DNA of 64,000 nt from Gymnopus androsaceus JB14 (lineage: Eukaryota; Basidiomycota; Agaricomycetes; Agaricales; Omphalotaceae), in assembly GCA_009733575.1 (NCBI GenBank), contig ML769415.1:296139-360138 (forward strand). The letters are read 5' to 3'. Shown in pieces: positions 1-11,409 of this stretch (the stretch's first letter is position 1; each line of letters starts with the position of its first letter). Below the pieces are notes generated by a model that worked only from the letters and a program-made list of their open reading frames with translations, ran no database searches and was not told where the DNA came from. Both the position numbers and the translations under genes were made by a program.

Positions 1-1643
1 AATGACCCACCGTAAACAATAGGATCATCCTTCGGTGCCGGATTGCCATGGACTTCAATGTCGACATTCATAGGCACACTCTGTGGTTCACCGTTCGTGA
101 AGCTGTCGGATTTCGCAATTTTGTTCCTGCCTGCTAAGCCCTCATCTTCCTGCGACCGAGAACGTTTCCGGTAGTCGTTTAAGGAGTTGAGATACTCGAT
201 AGAAGGTTTTCGATCTTCTTCATCGTCGTCAAAGTCCGAGCTACCTGGTACGCTTCCGGACGGTGTAGCCTGCGCTGAAGCGGCAGCAGAAGCAGCAAGA
301 GAGGCGTAGTATTGTTCGTAATCTATGAAGCAGGAATCAGTTAGCACATATCAGAGAGAACACTAAGAGTACTGACAGTCTGCCTCAGCATTCGTAACCG
401 GCTTCACGTCGCGTTCTTTTTCAATCACCAATGAAGATGATCGATTGGGTTTCACTCCGACCACACCCAAGCCCGCGGAGGATATCATCGTTCGAAGTCG
501 GAGCAGCGCCATTGGCAGCAGCAGCTTCGACTCGGGCGTTTTCCTTGATACCTAGCGCGGTCAAGTCTCCAGAAATCGTACTCTTTAAATGCCATGATGG
601 AAGGGCATTCTGCTGCCTCTTGAGCTCAGCCTGCGCATCCCTCTCCATCTTCTTCGTAGCCTCATCTTTATCCGACGAGTATTATAACACCAAGACCCTC
701 ATCGTCTGGTCTGTTCGGATCTGAGCCAGCGATCTTGAGGCCCGCGCCGGGCGAGTCAGAGTTTTTATCATCTCCGCCCGTAAGATTAGTTTTGATCCAT
801 GCTGCAACGTCGAACCTATACCAAGTTGTCAGCTCTTTCTCATTTACAGGTTATCAAGGCACGCACGGCGGCAGAACCATCGCTTCGCTCTTTTGCAGAC
901 CAGCTCGTATAAAACGCATCTGATGATTGAAACGCGACATGCGATCCTTTCCTCCCTGTACAGTCTCAGGATTCTCATTATCCACTACCTCGTTTTGACA
1001 TATCTCGCACACAAAGCAGCCACGGGCAAAGTCCATCAATTTGTCGACATCGAGGGGAGAATATGACGCCTTGCATTGGGGACAGATATAGCCTTTATTA
1101 TCGAGTTCCTGTAATGTTGTTGATAGCGTTAGAGTGTGCAAGGTCATAGAAAAAAAAACCAGGAGTACATTACGAAGAGTAGAGTCAATCTTATGCCGCA
1201 TCTTTGCGATGCGCCACTTGACCACATTACAGAAGTGAGCATAATCGAGGTAGTAGTATTGTTTTGCCAACAGCGCGCTGAGCGCCTTCTTTCAATTCGT
1301 TTTGTCGATAACTGGAAAAGTGTCACTGTTAGCACAACGGTACAAATTATAGCCTCCAGAAGACTCACATCTTGACCAAGCAGTCATTTGCCAGCACTGC
1401 AATGACTTTGTTTAATTCTTTCGGCTGCCATCCCATTCTCGCTGCAAGGTCATCATCCTTGAGGCTAGGCAGATAAGATCCCTTTCAGACCTGATCCCAA
1501 ATGCCGCTTGTAGCTTATAGTAGCACTTACACTGGATGTCGCGCCAGTTGGTCCATTATTATTGTGTATTTCGGTTCATAGAATCCCCTAGAAACATGCT
1601 GAACCAAGAGCCGGAGAATGTCGTGTTCTTCTTGGGTAGCCAT
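1..1643 (-). CDS. TFA1: TFIIE alpha subunit (TFA1-like), 3' end outside window, frame-broken
   Basis: General transcription factor IIE large subunit, which recruits and stimulates TFIIH at the RNA polymerase II pre-initiation complex in the nucleus. The start at 1643 opens MATQEEHDILRLLV, the beginning of the winged-helix TFE domain. Later exons give KQYYYLDY (about 1230-1265), then the zinc ribbon CPQC and CEIC (about 980-1085), then the FDVAAWIK and SGDLTALG segments and a C-terminal part with KPSIEYLNSLNDYRKRSRS. Introns are short and canonical. Three single-base offsets interrupt the frame: at the T run 1262-1265, around 676-686 and around 463-470. Removing one base at each gives continuous homology. 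TFIIE-alpha is essential in yeast, so either these are consensus errors or a working copy lies elsewhere. A second copy lies at 27.9-29.7 kb. Confidence 0.85.
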
Positions 1644-1993
1644 GAATCGATTCTATAAAAACACAATCAAGCGTGAACTCAAGCGGACCACAAAGGCCGA
1701 GAAAAGAGCGAAAACGAGTGTGGATTGAAGACCTTTTAGAGCGCAGGGTAAGCCAATGTTTCAACAGTAGTTTGCAGTTGGTGGTGGTTACTGGTAAAGT
1801 CACAATAAGCGCTTGGCGGAGCCGCGCCCGAATAAATCTCAGTCACGCCGCACGTGTCTTTGCTGTTCTGACATACTGATACTCCTGGTCTCTACTACTG
1901 TACATACAATTCCGCGGTCTATAATGATACGTGCTTATTATATTAATACGTTGAAGAGCAAGACACATCCCCTCCCACCTGGTGACCTAACCT
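1644..1993. other. intergenic, upstream of TFIIE alpha
   Basis: This is the space between the TFIIE-alpha start (1643) and the stop of the LRR gene (1994). Both genes are on the minus strand, so it should hold the TFIIE-alpha promoter and the LRR gene's terminator. No further gene or repeat is visible. Confidence 0.5.
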
Positions 1994-3469
1994 CTACCGC
2001 TCCCCGTCCCCAGCATCATAGGCCAAGCATCCAACTTGTTCGAGCCATGAGCTCCTACGTTTCCCAAGATGACACAATAAGCTCCTTGTACCCAAGCATT
2101 TCCCTGGAGCGCAACCTCCACCTCCAGAGTTTGCGATTGTCCAAACTGGCGATGCTGGAAGGTTCGCTGCAAACCCCATCGTAACTGAAGGATCTGGGAC
2201 ACACATCGCAAAAACGGATGACTCTGCGTCCATTGAACGATGACCAGAAGCACTAGGCAAAGTCGGGAGTAGAGCAGGTAGAGTAAGCGGGGAAGATGCG
2301 TAGTCGTATATCCTGATGCGCTGGGATGCAGAGAGGGTAGGGGCAAGGAATGAGAGGATATAGAGTTGGATCTCTGTCGGAAAATCTCTGAAGGGAAACT
2401 AATGGTAGATGCTGGAGATGAAGCGGAAACGTCGAATATAAAGGGCTGCTTTGGACGAAGTAGCACTGCACGCGAGTAGACCAGGAGCTGCAATGCTTCT
2501 CGACCGGTCTCCCTCTTTAGATGAGAGTTTCGCGCGAGAACCTGCTTGGTCAACTTCTCATTATCTTTCCAAGCCTCTAGACCGTAATTCTGTGTCTCTC
2601 CATCAACATCGTCGTCTGTATCCTCACTATCCTGACCAGAGGTGATGTTGTTTGAATACAGTTCAACTGCTGTTAAACTGAAATTCGCCCTTTCGATGGC
2701 ACGTACGATGGAGCGTACTCCACGGAATGCTAGACTGTTTCCATTGCACTTTAGAGTCTGCAAATGACATCGATCAGCAGAAGCGAGAAAGTCTGCGATA
2801 TACGGTGCAGAATGTTGGGTGAGGCCAATAGCTGAAATATGCAGCTCTTGAAGATAGCGAGAACAAAGACTTTCAAAGAATAACCGGGACCAGTCGTCAG
2901 ATAGTAGATGATTTGTGGTGAGAGAGAGTGAACGAAGGCGAGACCGGTTGACAGCATGTGCAAACTGAACTGTAATGCTGGGATTCGCAGTTAATAAATT
3001 CTAAAAGGCGTTTAGTATGCGCGCCGCAAGATCTAGTCCTAGGACTCACGTCTTGGAGAAAAAGTTCGGTGAGATGGGTGTTATCCAACAAGTACGCAGC
3101 GATAGCTGAAAGGCCGCGGTCACCAATTCTGTTCGCGTTGAGACTTATCTCTGCGATAGGGTATTTCCGGCCAAGAGGGGAGCTCAAAAATGCGAATAAA
3201 AGCACACATCCATCATCGGAGAGCGAGTTATGGCCCAAGATTAGTTTTGTGACCGTCCGACGTGAGCGTATAAGGTCAATTATATGCTTCGCACCTAGAT
3301 ATTTATTGATTAATACCGCGTCTTGGAGGCAAGGAACAACGTACCAGTGACTAGAATTCAAACCTCTGTCCATGCAGTCTATCTGGGTGCGGCCGGAAAG
3401 GGATAAAGCCTTTGAGGTTAGGGGAGAAGACTTGGTCCGCAACGAAGAGGATTTCGCAAACATCCCCAT
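1994..3469 (-). CDS. leucine-rich-repeat protein with F-box-like C-terminal segment
   Basis: Predicted ribonuclease-inhibitor-type LRR protein of unknown role; such proteins usually act as binding scaffolds. The start at 3469 gives MGMFAKSSS. LRRs are visible in order as TVTKLILGHNSLSDDG, IAEISLNANRIGDRG, HLTELFLQD, RLRSLSLTTNHLLSDD, YLQELHISAIGL and LQTLKCNGNSLAFRG. One clear intron lies near 3002-3050. The C-terminal part reads FPTEIQLYILSFLAP, an F-box-like segment, but only after a one-base correction (one base missing) in the A run 2381-2384; the unshifted frame stops at 1987. The start codon is only about 190 bp from the divergent oxidoreductase gene, so the two probably share a promoter. 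Family assignment is firm, function unknown. Confidence 0.7.
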
Positions 3470-3660
3470 ATCTTCGATACTGTAGTGGATAGTGGAATAA
3501 ATATAAGTTTAAGAGAAACGATATGATGAAATCATCTCCCAGCTTGACCGTGCGGCGGCACGGCAATTGGCAATTCCTAAGCGCTCGTTGGGCGTTGCTT
3601 CCAATCCCGCATCCCAAATTCTGGAGATTGTGGAGCTTTCCGCTGACCGTTCTATCAAGA

Positions 3661-5505
3661 ATGGACTTTGTTTTCAGCGAAAAATTGCTTCCCTGCGGAA
3701 AGACGATACCGAATCGGTTGGTAAAGGTAAAAATTTCGGAACCATCTCAATAGCTTGTCTAACAAGGAGATGTTCAGGTCGCTATGTATGAGCATCTTGC
3801 TTCTATACTGGGTGGATCTGCAAATGCATATCATTATGCGCTATATTCTGCTTGGTCTGAGCATGATTGGGGAATGATAATAACAGGAAATGTACAAGTG
3901 TCCGGAGACCATCTCACTCTTGGTCGCGATATGGTAGTCCCCAAGGTATTAACGGACAAGACACTTGCACCGTTCCAACAACTTGCTAGGATTATCCACC
4001 TCGAAAATTCACCTACTAAATCATCACAAAGTCTTGCCATCATGCAGCTCAACCATGCAGGTCGGCAGTCCAGTAATATTCTGGGTGGACGTGCTCCTTT
4101 TTCTTCTCCACTAGGGCCCAGCGCTCTTAGATTCGGTCATTCCACGTCAAGAGCCCAAGGCATTTTATCAGAGCTCTTTCACAGGTTACTTTTCCAAACA
4201 CCTAAAGCCATGTCCTCCTTTGATATAGAAACCGTTATATCCGACTTTGTTCGCGGTGCTTTGCTGGCATTACGGTCTGGTTTTGATGGTGTACAGTTAC
4301 ATGTTGCTCATGGGTGTAAGTATCATTTTCTAATGTCCGACCGACCTACTTGACTGATTCCCATCTCATAATAGACCTATTAGCCCAGTTCTTATCTCCC
4401 AAGGTTAGTACATGCGATATGTATTGTACAAAAAAAACTTGAACTCATCTTTGCCCTCTCCAGGCTAATATTCGCACCGATGAATATTCCTGTGAATACC
4501 CTCATTTACTGAGGCGTATAGTGAAGGCCATTCGTGTGGTAGTGCCTGCGGATTTTATACTTGGAATCAAATTCAACACTAGTGACTATAGCTTGTCCGA
4601 TGAGAGCGAGGCCAAGAAAGCTCAAGAAGAACGAGCCCTTTCTCACCTTCGTGAGGTTGTATCTTGGAATTCTGTGGACTTTATCGAAATATCTGGTGGG
4701 GACTATGAAAATCCTGGTCTGCTCCGCCCCAAGCCTCATATCATGTTGGATTGCTTATTCATAGCATACAGAATTCATGCTCAGCTGCCAGCTCTGTTGC
4801 TTCTAGCATCCCCGTCAGGCGTTCTTCGCTCAATTTTCTTCAAGGCTCATGGGAGAACTATCTTCGATGGCTTCGTCCGATGGCATTCTACCTCTCGTCC
4901 TGCTTACCGGCGGCCTCCGCACTCCTGCACATTTATACACTGCACTCTCAGCTAAACATGCTCATCTCTTAGGCATTGGTCGAGGTTCCGTGCTTTGCCC
5001 GGGTCTACCGACCGTACTCAAAAACCGTCGGAAAGACGAAAGTGAAGCTGAGCTTTACAGCGATCTCACACCTTTCGAACCGGAACCAGATCTTGGTCTG
5101 TCATTCACAGAACGGAAACCTTGGCGATGGATTTGGAAGTACATCCCAAAGGTTAAATTGATAGGTGCAGGAATCGGAATGGCTTGGTATGTTGTCATGA
5201 TTCGTCGATTGGCCAAAGAAACGGATCCGACGGCTTGGTGCGCGATATCCATTGAAGGAAAGGAGAAGAGTGGGGCGAATTCCTATCTCTCCCCAAATTG
5301 TAATATAGGAGGACTTGGGGCTATAATTGAGATGTGGATGTGGGCCGATGCGCCTGAAATACAGACAGCGCATACGATCTTCTGGGCTATCCTTCGCAGT
5401 TTTAATACTGTGTCTAGGTTTAGTTACTCGTCATATCATCAGCTATGGGTAATGTACAACCGTAATATACATGTTAAATGCGAAGAGAGTGTGAATTATA
5501 GATAG
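3661..5505 (+). CDS. Old yellow enzyme-family NADH:flavin oxidoreductase with C-terminal membrane segment
   Basis: FMN-dependent ene-reductase/oxidoreductase of the OYE family, a TIM-barrel enzyme. The start at 3661 gives MDFVFSEKLLPCGKTIPNRL, then an intron (3727-3777) and VAMYEHLA. Visible family motifs are MITGNVQVS, IMQLNHAGRQS, and HGYLLAQFLSPKANIRTDEY spread over three exons split at about 4314/4375 and 4403/4464. FIEISGGDYENPG and LLTGGLRTPAHLYTALSAKH follow. The C-terminal KLIGAGIGMAWYVVMIRRLA looks like a membrane anchor, as in related Agaricomycete proteins. In the exon starting at 4772 a stop (TAG, 4803-4805) occurs unless two nearby offsets (about 4780 and 4810) are compensated, so this exon is suspect. 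Substrate is unknown. Confidence 0.75.
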
Positions 5506-5548
5506 GAAAGAATGTCCAGTGTCCATACGAGAGATCGGATACCGATGT

Positions 5549-6762
5549 TCAAATTTTATTCGGATTCGACCCATTTGAAAACCTAGTCTCGTAGCATGAG
5601 CTGCACTGAAGCAAAACATAAAAATACGGGTACTAACCACGAGCTCCAGATTTTGTTCTAGATGTTCTCGAAGTAGTAAAAAGTCTCCACTGAAGAATAT
5701 CTCCTTGTCGTTGTACAAGGCAATATGGGTTATGGGATACGCTGAAGAGAAGGGATACGTGAATCGAGAACCTTCGAAAGAAGATAATTAGACTTACTGC
5801 CATCGCTGTTAACCCAGTTCACAGTGATTTCGTTCGTCATTCGATCAAGGGAGAACTAGCAAGCTACTGATCAGCGTGTGAAGAACCATTCCTGAAAAAT
5901 AACATACGATAGAGGTCTCCAGATGCTGTTGGGAATATTTATCAAAATGAGGTGCATCTCCGGGCGCAGCTGTTGTAACAGTCAGCCTTCATGGATTCAA
6001 AAAAGTATACTGGACTAACTGATGATATCCGTCGATCTAGGTAAATGAAAGCTAAAGAAAATCAGAACACTTTCGAGGCAAAGTAGGGAGGCGACCCACT
6101 TGAGCATGCCAGGATTTATGTCGGGGCCATATGCGCCTGCAATGAGACACGTGCGTTCTTCAGTTTCCTACCGAACCACCATCAGTCAAAGAACATGAAA
6201 AGACAAAGCAATAGGACGGACGGCATCGTAGATATCAATTATGCTTCCTAACGCAGTGTAAGAGTAGAGTTTTGCATCTTTTTTGGTCGGAACGAGTTGG
6301 TGAAGATTGAAGTAGCCAAGCTGCGGACCAAATACGTTTCCAAGGTGTATAGCAATGCGACCTGTGGAGGAACTATGAAAGCATCAGAGGGGTGGTTTTT
6401 TCAGAGCCCGATTCGAGCTCACCGTGATTGTAAACGTCCATGGGACCCATACGGGATTCCTAGTCACAAAACCAGTGAGCAAACTTGCCTGTTACATGAT
6501 ACAGGAGAACCCTATCATACCAGAATCCCTAGAAGAGTCGAAGTACAATGATTTCCTTGCTAGTACCTTGCCGGCTGCCAGTCGAATCAAGTGAGGGATG
6601 GAATGATCCTTCCAACGAAGGTGTATCCAGCTCGTGGTGTAACAGATTGTATTCGTGCTGCGCAAGCATTTGCTGAGGAGCCTGCTCCGACAACAGGAAA
6701 CCATGAACGGCGACGGTTGCAAATGCCAGAAGTGCAAAAATGAAAGGAAAAGAAGGAACCAT
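5549..6762 (-). CDS. secreted protein, many short exons (possibly DUF7705 family)
   Basis: The start at 6762 gives a classic signal peptide, MVPSFPFIFALLAFATVAVHG. About eight short exons then read in one frame across GT-AG introns: MGPMDVYNHG joined to RIAIHLGNVFGPQLGYFNLH, SIIDIYDA joined to ETEERTCLIAGAYGPDIN, then APGDAPHFDKYSQQHLETSI, MTNEITVNWVNSDG and NDKEIFFSGDFLLL. The most convincing end is CSSCYETRFSN, stopping at 5549. I believe this is the fungal extracellular family Pfam lists as DUF7705, but I cannot confirm the number from sequence alone. No catalytic motif is recognised. The frame is intact throughout, unlike several neighbours. Confidence 0.6.
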
Positions 6763-7128
6763 GATAACAAGACAAGAGTGAGAGTGAGAGGGAGAGTGTT
6801 CGACAGAGGATAGGTTGAACTCGCTCTATCCGAACTTGAAATTCATTTATTTAATCCTCTTGTAGAGTCTCATCTGTCACCCGTTTCCATCAACCAAAAA
6901 ATTCGATCGCTCGTTGTTCAATGAAGGATGCATTAATAAACAAGGTTTTGTGCAAATTCGGAGCGAAAAGCATTGCTATGACATTAAGCTTGACATTAAG
7001 ACTGTTCTGAAACATTGGTTTCGGCGCTAATTTTCTAAATTCGAGAGCTGTGATAAACGTAAACCTCCTTCCTTTCTTCCATGGGCGACGCATATAAACT
7101 AAGAAGCATTGGCATTGGCAGCTCGAGG
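6763..7128. other. intergenic
   Basis: Sequence between the secreted-protein gene and DUF3455 copy A. No gene, repeat or RNA is recognised. It should contain the promoter of the 5549-6762 gene. Confidence 0.4.
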
Positions 7129-8054
7129 TTAGAAAGAGCCACCCGTAAACCCTTTCGGAAGCATGATCAGTGAGCTTAAGAACCCCTTAAGCGGAAGAAA
7201 GACCCACAGTACACCGTGGTATACTTGACAAAGATTTCCGGCGATCCAGGGATGCACTAGATAAAGAAATGAGGTAAGCACGAAGTTTAACGATTCATAG
7301 TTGCTAGCATATACCGATGTTGGAGGTTGACCGCCTTGAGTATCAACACGGTAGATCTCATTGGCCAGAGTACCCGTCAAGTTGGTCAGGTAGACCCAAT
7401 CGATGTTGACCGCCGAGTTTATGGGGGCCGGGACATCATCAGTCTTATTTCCAACTACAAATGCTGCAGAATCTCCAGCGAACGTAGCCGACGTGAAGTC
7501 CCACTTTGGGGTCAATCCGGAACCAGTTACGGGGTTGGTAGTGTAGTAGTGTTGGCCCAAAGTGAAAGGGAACTTGAGGACATGATGAGAGATGACTGCA
7601 AGAGAGTCAAAAACATTCGTATTGACGCTATTGTTCCAAGCTTTGAATGCAGCGGATGGAAGATCTTCAAAGCCGCGCGTGCCATACAAGCATGAAATAT
7701 CGAATAGTTCGGCAAGTGCTCCTACATTTCTGGAAAAAAGGATGAATAGATTGGTTTGCCTTGGTTGGTTAACTCACACAAAAGTCCCATTTTCTTGACA
7801 AGTGTAGTTCTGAGTGCCCATTCCCAGACCGATGAACATAGGTGGAAATGATGGAGCAGGTAGCTTGGTCCCCGTTAGATTTATCTCGGCGAAAGAAACA
7901 TCACAAAGGTGACATGTCTTTTGGCTTCTATGTCTATGGGTAGATGAGCAAGACTGGACCAGCCGAAAATACACAGATGGACACACCCGACCGAGGTGAA
8001 AGCAGTCGCCAATGCGATAGAGACCAAAAGAACAGACTTGAGTAAAAGTGACAT
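7129..8054 (-). CDS. DUF3455 secreted protein, copy A
   Basis: Small extracellular protein of the DUF3455 family (often misnamed malate dehydrogenase in fungal genomes); biochemical role unknown. The start at 8054 gives MSLLLKSVLLVSIALATAFT, a signal peptide. Four exons carry TCHLCDVS, FIGLGMGTQNYTC, GALAELFDISCLYGT, LGQHYYTTNPVTGSGLTPKW, NIDWVYLTNLTGTLANEIYR, VDTQGGQPPTSV and CTPGSPEIFVKYTTVY-type ends, and the last intron splits YW before FTGGSF-stop (7129). The frame is complete. It lies 650 bp from copy B in the same orientation, suggesting tandem duplication, and shares 3' flanking sequence with copy D at 55-56 kb. Confidence 0.85.
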
Positions 8055-8703
8055 TAAGCGAACAACTAGTCAGTCGAGCCAAAAAAAACACGTTCATTTT
8101 ATAGATTGGAAAAGTGTTCCGAGTGCCTCTGAGAGCACTGTTACTATTGGGAGGGGGTTACGGGGTTTCCCGGAACCCCAGTGGAGCTTACGGACGGTAG
8201 CAGACGGTAGCGCCTACCACACAGACCGGCAAATCATACCTGAGCAATCCCTATATCGTGCGGGTTAGCCCACCATAAAACACTGAGGCGAAATGATGAT
8301 TTCATCATTCTCGGGTTTTAGGGAGATATGATTGCAGTGTAGTTTTTTTTTTGGCGGAAGGAAGGACGAAGCATATACATAGAGGGCTTCAGGCACAACT
8401 TTCTTCGAAGATGATCACGGATTGCAACATAATGATACTAGCTACGAATCAATCTTAACCCCGCACGAATAAGGAAGAGCCAACTATTGAAAGGTTTTGC
8501 TGGATTCATCTACCAGTATTCTGGAGGTCTCTGAGTCGTAGTGTATGCATCCAATGGGAGTTCGGAGGGCAAACAGTTTAAGAAGAAAAGCTTTCGGCAT
8601 TAGATTCGAATATTTTATGCCGTGTAGTAGAGTAGATCTTCCTTCCATGAAACAGAAAAAGAAGGCGCATAGACGCTAAGAATTTTTTCGCGCGAGAACT
8701 CGC
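8055..8703. other. intergenic between DUF3455 copies A and B
   Basis: Promoter region of copy A plus the 3' flank of copy B. There is a short GC hairpin (GGGGTT / AACCCC) near 8160-8183. No further gene is recognised. Confidence 0.4.
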
Positions 8704-9638
8704 TTACAACGAGCCACCCGTAAGCCCTGAGTGAAGTATTGAGTTCAACAATGTTTAACCTTTTGAACGGAAAGACTTACAGTACATGGCGGTGTACTTG
8801 ACAAAGATTTCCGGCGATCCAGGTGTACACTAGAATAGAAACGAGATTAGCACAAAGGTCAAAGGGTCATAGACTGGTGCATACCGAGGCTGGAGGTTGA
8901 CCACCTTGAGTATTGATACGGTAGATCTCATTAGCAAGAGTACCAGTACTGGTCAAGTTGGTCAAGTAAAGCCAGTCGATGTTCGATGTTCCTGTGGGGG
9001 CCGCATCGTCGTCAGTCTTGTTTCCAACTACAAACGCTGCAGAGTTGCCGGCGAAAGCATTCGACGTAAAGTCCCATTTTGGGCTCAATCCGGTGCCAGT
9101 TACGGGGTTGGGGATGAAATAGTGCTGTCCCAGAGTGGAAGGCGAGGTCATAACACGCGCAGTAGAGATGACTGTCTTGGAGTCAAAAACATCCGAAGTG
9201 GCACTCGCATTCCAAGCTGCGAACGCAGTGGAAGATAAATCGGTAAAGCTGGACGTGCCATACAAGCACGAAGCATCGAACAATTCGGCAAGAGCGCCTA
9301 CAGTTCTGGAAAAAAAAACAAGATAAATGGACTCATTTATCTTGACTCAGATTAGTTTTGGCTCACGTATAAGTCCCAGTGGATCCACATGTGTAGTTCT
9401 GTGTACCAACTCCCAGACCAATGAACGTAGGCGCAAATGAGGGAGTAGGTAAAGCGGACCCCGTTAAAACCATCTTAGCGGAAGATACATCACAGTGACA
9501 CGTTTTATCGCCTCTTGAGGAAAATGAGAAAGCAGGACAGAGCAGGAAAAGGCACAGGAAAACATACCTGGAGGGTGCAGCCGCAGATACATGAAGCAGA
9601 AGGGCAACCGAAATAACGGATTTAAGGATAAGAGACAT
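8704..9638 (-). CDS. DUF3455 secreted protein, copy B
   Basis: Paralogue of copy A. The start at 9638 gives MSLILKSVISVALLLHVSAA, a signal peptide; a first intron follows, then TCHCDVSSAKMVLTG and FIGLGVGTQNYTC. The next exon gives LFDASCLYGTSSFTDLS, FAAWNASATSDVFD, LGQHYFIPNPVTGTGLSPKW, NIDWLYLTNLT and YRINTQGGQPPASV, then CTPGSPEIFVKYTAMY. The last intron splits the W codon before LTGGSL-stop at 8704. The frame is intact and all splice sites are canonical. Two N-linked glycosylation sequons are visible (NYT, NLT). Function is unknown; secretion and probable cell-wall or extracellular location are inferred. Confidence 0.85.
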
Positions 9639-10477
9639 TGAAAGTGAGGAATAAACGAAGGTGAGCTTCTGTTTCAGAAGGAATGAAGATAGTTGGGGAG
9701 CTTCGGATGATAGGGGAGCTGTTCTTGTCCATTTTATACTACGCGTAGAGTCAAGGGATAACTGGCGCTCACTGTCATGCGTCAGGGGTCAAAGATTTCG
9801 ACCCTAGCTGCTAGCATTCTCCCTGCTCATGCGCTCCCATGCCCCACAGAGACGATTTGAGGACAACCAGGCACAAACTTGAACTCGCCCTCGACCTCGC
9901 AGTCTGATCGCATAATATGATGACGATTGCGGCGAGATAGTGTAGATAGTAGATGTTGTAGCTTAAGAGCGAAAACACTTGCGGCAAGTGCGTATATATT
10001 GGTTTGGAGCCTTGAAGCTTTCCGGACGGGCTGTCTAGTAAGGTACACAGAGATTGAATATTAATATTAATGTTTAATGATAGACAACTTTGAAACGAGT
10101 GTGAAGAGGTGTGAAGGGCGACGACTTCTGATTCGTTTTGATTACTATCATTGTCAGACCAGATTTTTGTCGGTATTCAATGGCACGATGGGGCGGACAT
10201 GAGTGGACCAGGAACAGGAAAAACCTTTCTTTCGCAGCCGCACCCGTGCAAACGGTAGTATCAAGATTCTGGAGAGTAGTATAGTGGCTCACCGAAATGA
10301 AGAACGCGGGCGTATTGGAGGGAGAAGGGAGAGCAGGGAGAGCAGAGAGCAGATTGTATCTAAATCTGATTGGTCAACATTTTCATGGAAAATATGAAAA
10401 ACTCGAAAAGACCACGAATCGAGATAACGTCACGTACTCACCCCTGTACTCGGAACGAAGAGGAAGGTCCACGGAAA
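9639..10477. other. intergenic, no recognised gene
   Basis: Upstream of DUF3455 copy B. Only short unsupported reading frames occur. A purine-rich GAGAGCAGG repeat is seen near 10325-10350. Confidence 0.35.
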
Positions 10478-10631
10478 GAATTCCAGCTATTCCAGAAAAC
10501 ATAGGCCACTTTGAAATTTCGCTCAAGAAAATCTGTTGGGGCTTGTGGGCGAGGGAATTGGATGGAATAAGGAGCTGTGTTAAACGAATCTTTTGAAGTG
10601 GCCTAGGTTTTCTGGAATATCTGTCGAATTC
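10478..10631. repeat. imperfect inverted repeat, MITE-like hairpin
   Basis: Arms 10478-10520 and about 10590-10631 are inverted copies: GAATTCCAG, ATTCCAGAAAAC and AGGCCACTT at the left match AAGTGGCC, GTTTTCTGGAAT and GAATTC at the right, with a loop of about 70 bp. It could be a miniature foldback element. No coding potential and no convincing target-site duplication were identified. Confidence 0.55.
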
Positions 10632-11409
10632 AGCTCCAGCTGAGCTTGAAGCCCCGCATCGCGTAGCTCACTGCATTGTTAGACGACTTGCCTAATTGAA
10701 GTATGAGCGTTGTAGTGTCGATTACTAGGTTCAACTGTAAGCTCAGATTTCGATCTCGACATCGATGATTAGTTACCGCCGCATACTAGTAGGTGTTCGC
10801 ATTCTACTTGAGAATGAAGTTGTGCGTCGTTGACGCGACGCGAGTATTACAACGCGTGTTTTGCTTCTCTGAGTCGGATTCTAAGTCTGACTAGGTGGAG
10901 TCACATCCAGAGCATATCCCGAGCATACAGAAGAACTATACGACGGAGAGTCAGAACGTATGAGTCATGGTAGTGCATCAAATAAATTTCGCCCGAAATA
11001 TTTGATGCACTAAGTACAGTGTTGACCATCTCACCATCAAAAACTACGAGATAAAGGCTGCGGAATTTGGGTTCGAAAGAACGTAACAGCGCAGTCGTAC
11101 TACTCTTTCTGAGAACTACCACCATCTTCTCCTTTCCTTTGAAGTTTAAATCTATCCACTGTAACAATGTCAGCGTCCAACTTGTCCAACTTGATTTCGT
11201 ACTTCTGATACTCACCTCTGGTTGCAATAATTGCGTTCCAACGACGAATTTGAAGCACTATGAGTGCTCAAGCTCAAGATATTTCAACAGCTATACTGCC
11301 AGGGCGGCACGATTTCATATTGCTTCCAAATCCCTGATCACCTATCAAGTTGGCATCTATTGGCAAAATTTCCGCCTTGCTCTCGCCCTTCATCTTCCTT
11401 TGGTCAATC
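10632..11409. other. intergenic with a short near-perfect palindrome
   Basis: No supported gene. Positions 10971-11012 form a palindrome (TAGTGCATCAAATA ... TATTTGATGCACTA around CGCCCG), a potential stable hairpin. The rest is the promoter side of the transporter gene that starts at 11410. Confidence 0.45.

Noticed and set aside
3523..3660. Possible longer N-terminus of the OYE-like gene from the ATG at 3523
   Set aside because: The frame is open, but the translation before 3661 has no family resemblance, and homologues begin close to LLPCGKTIPNRL.
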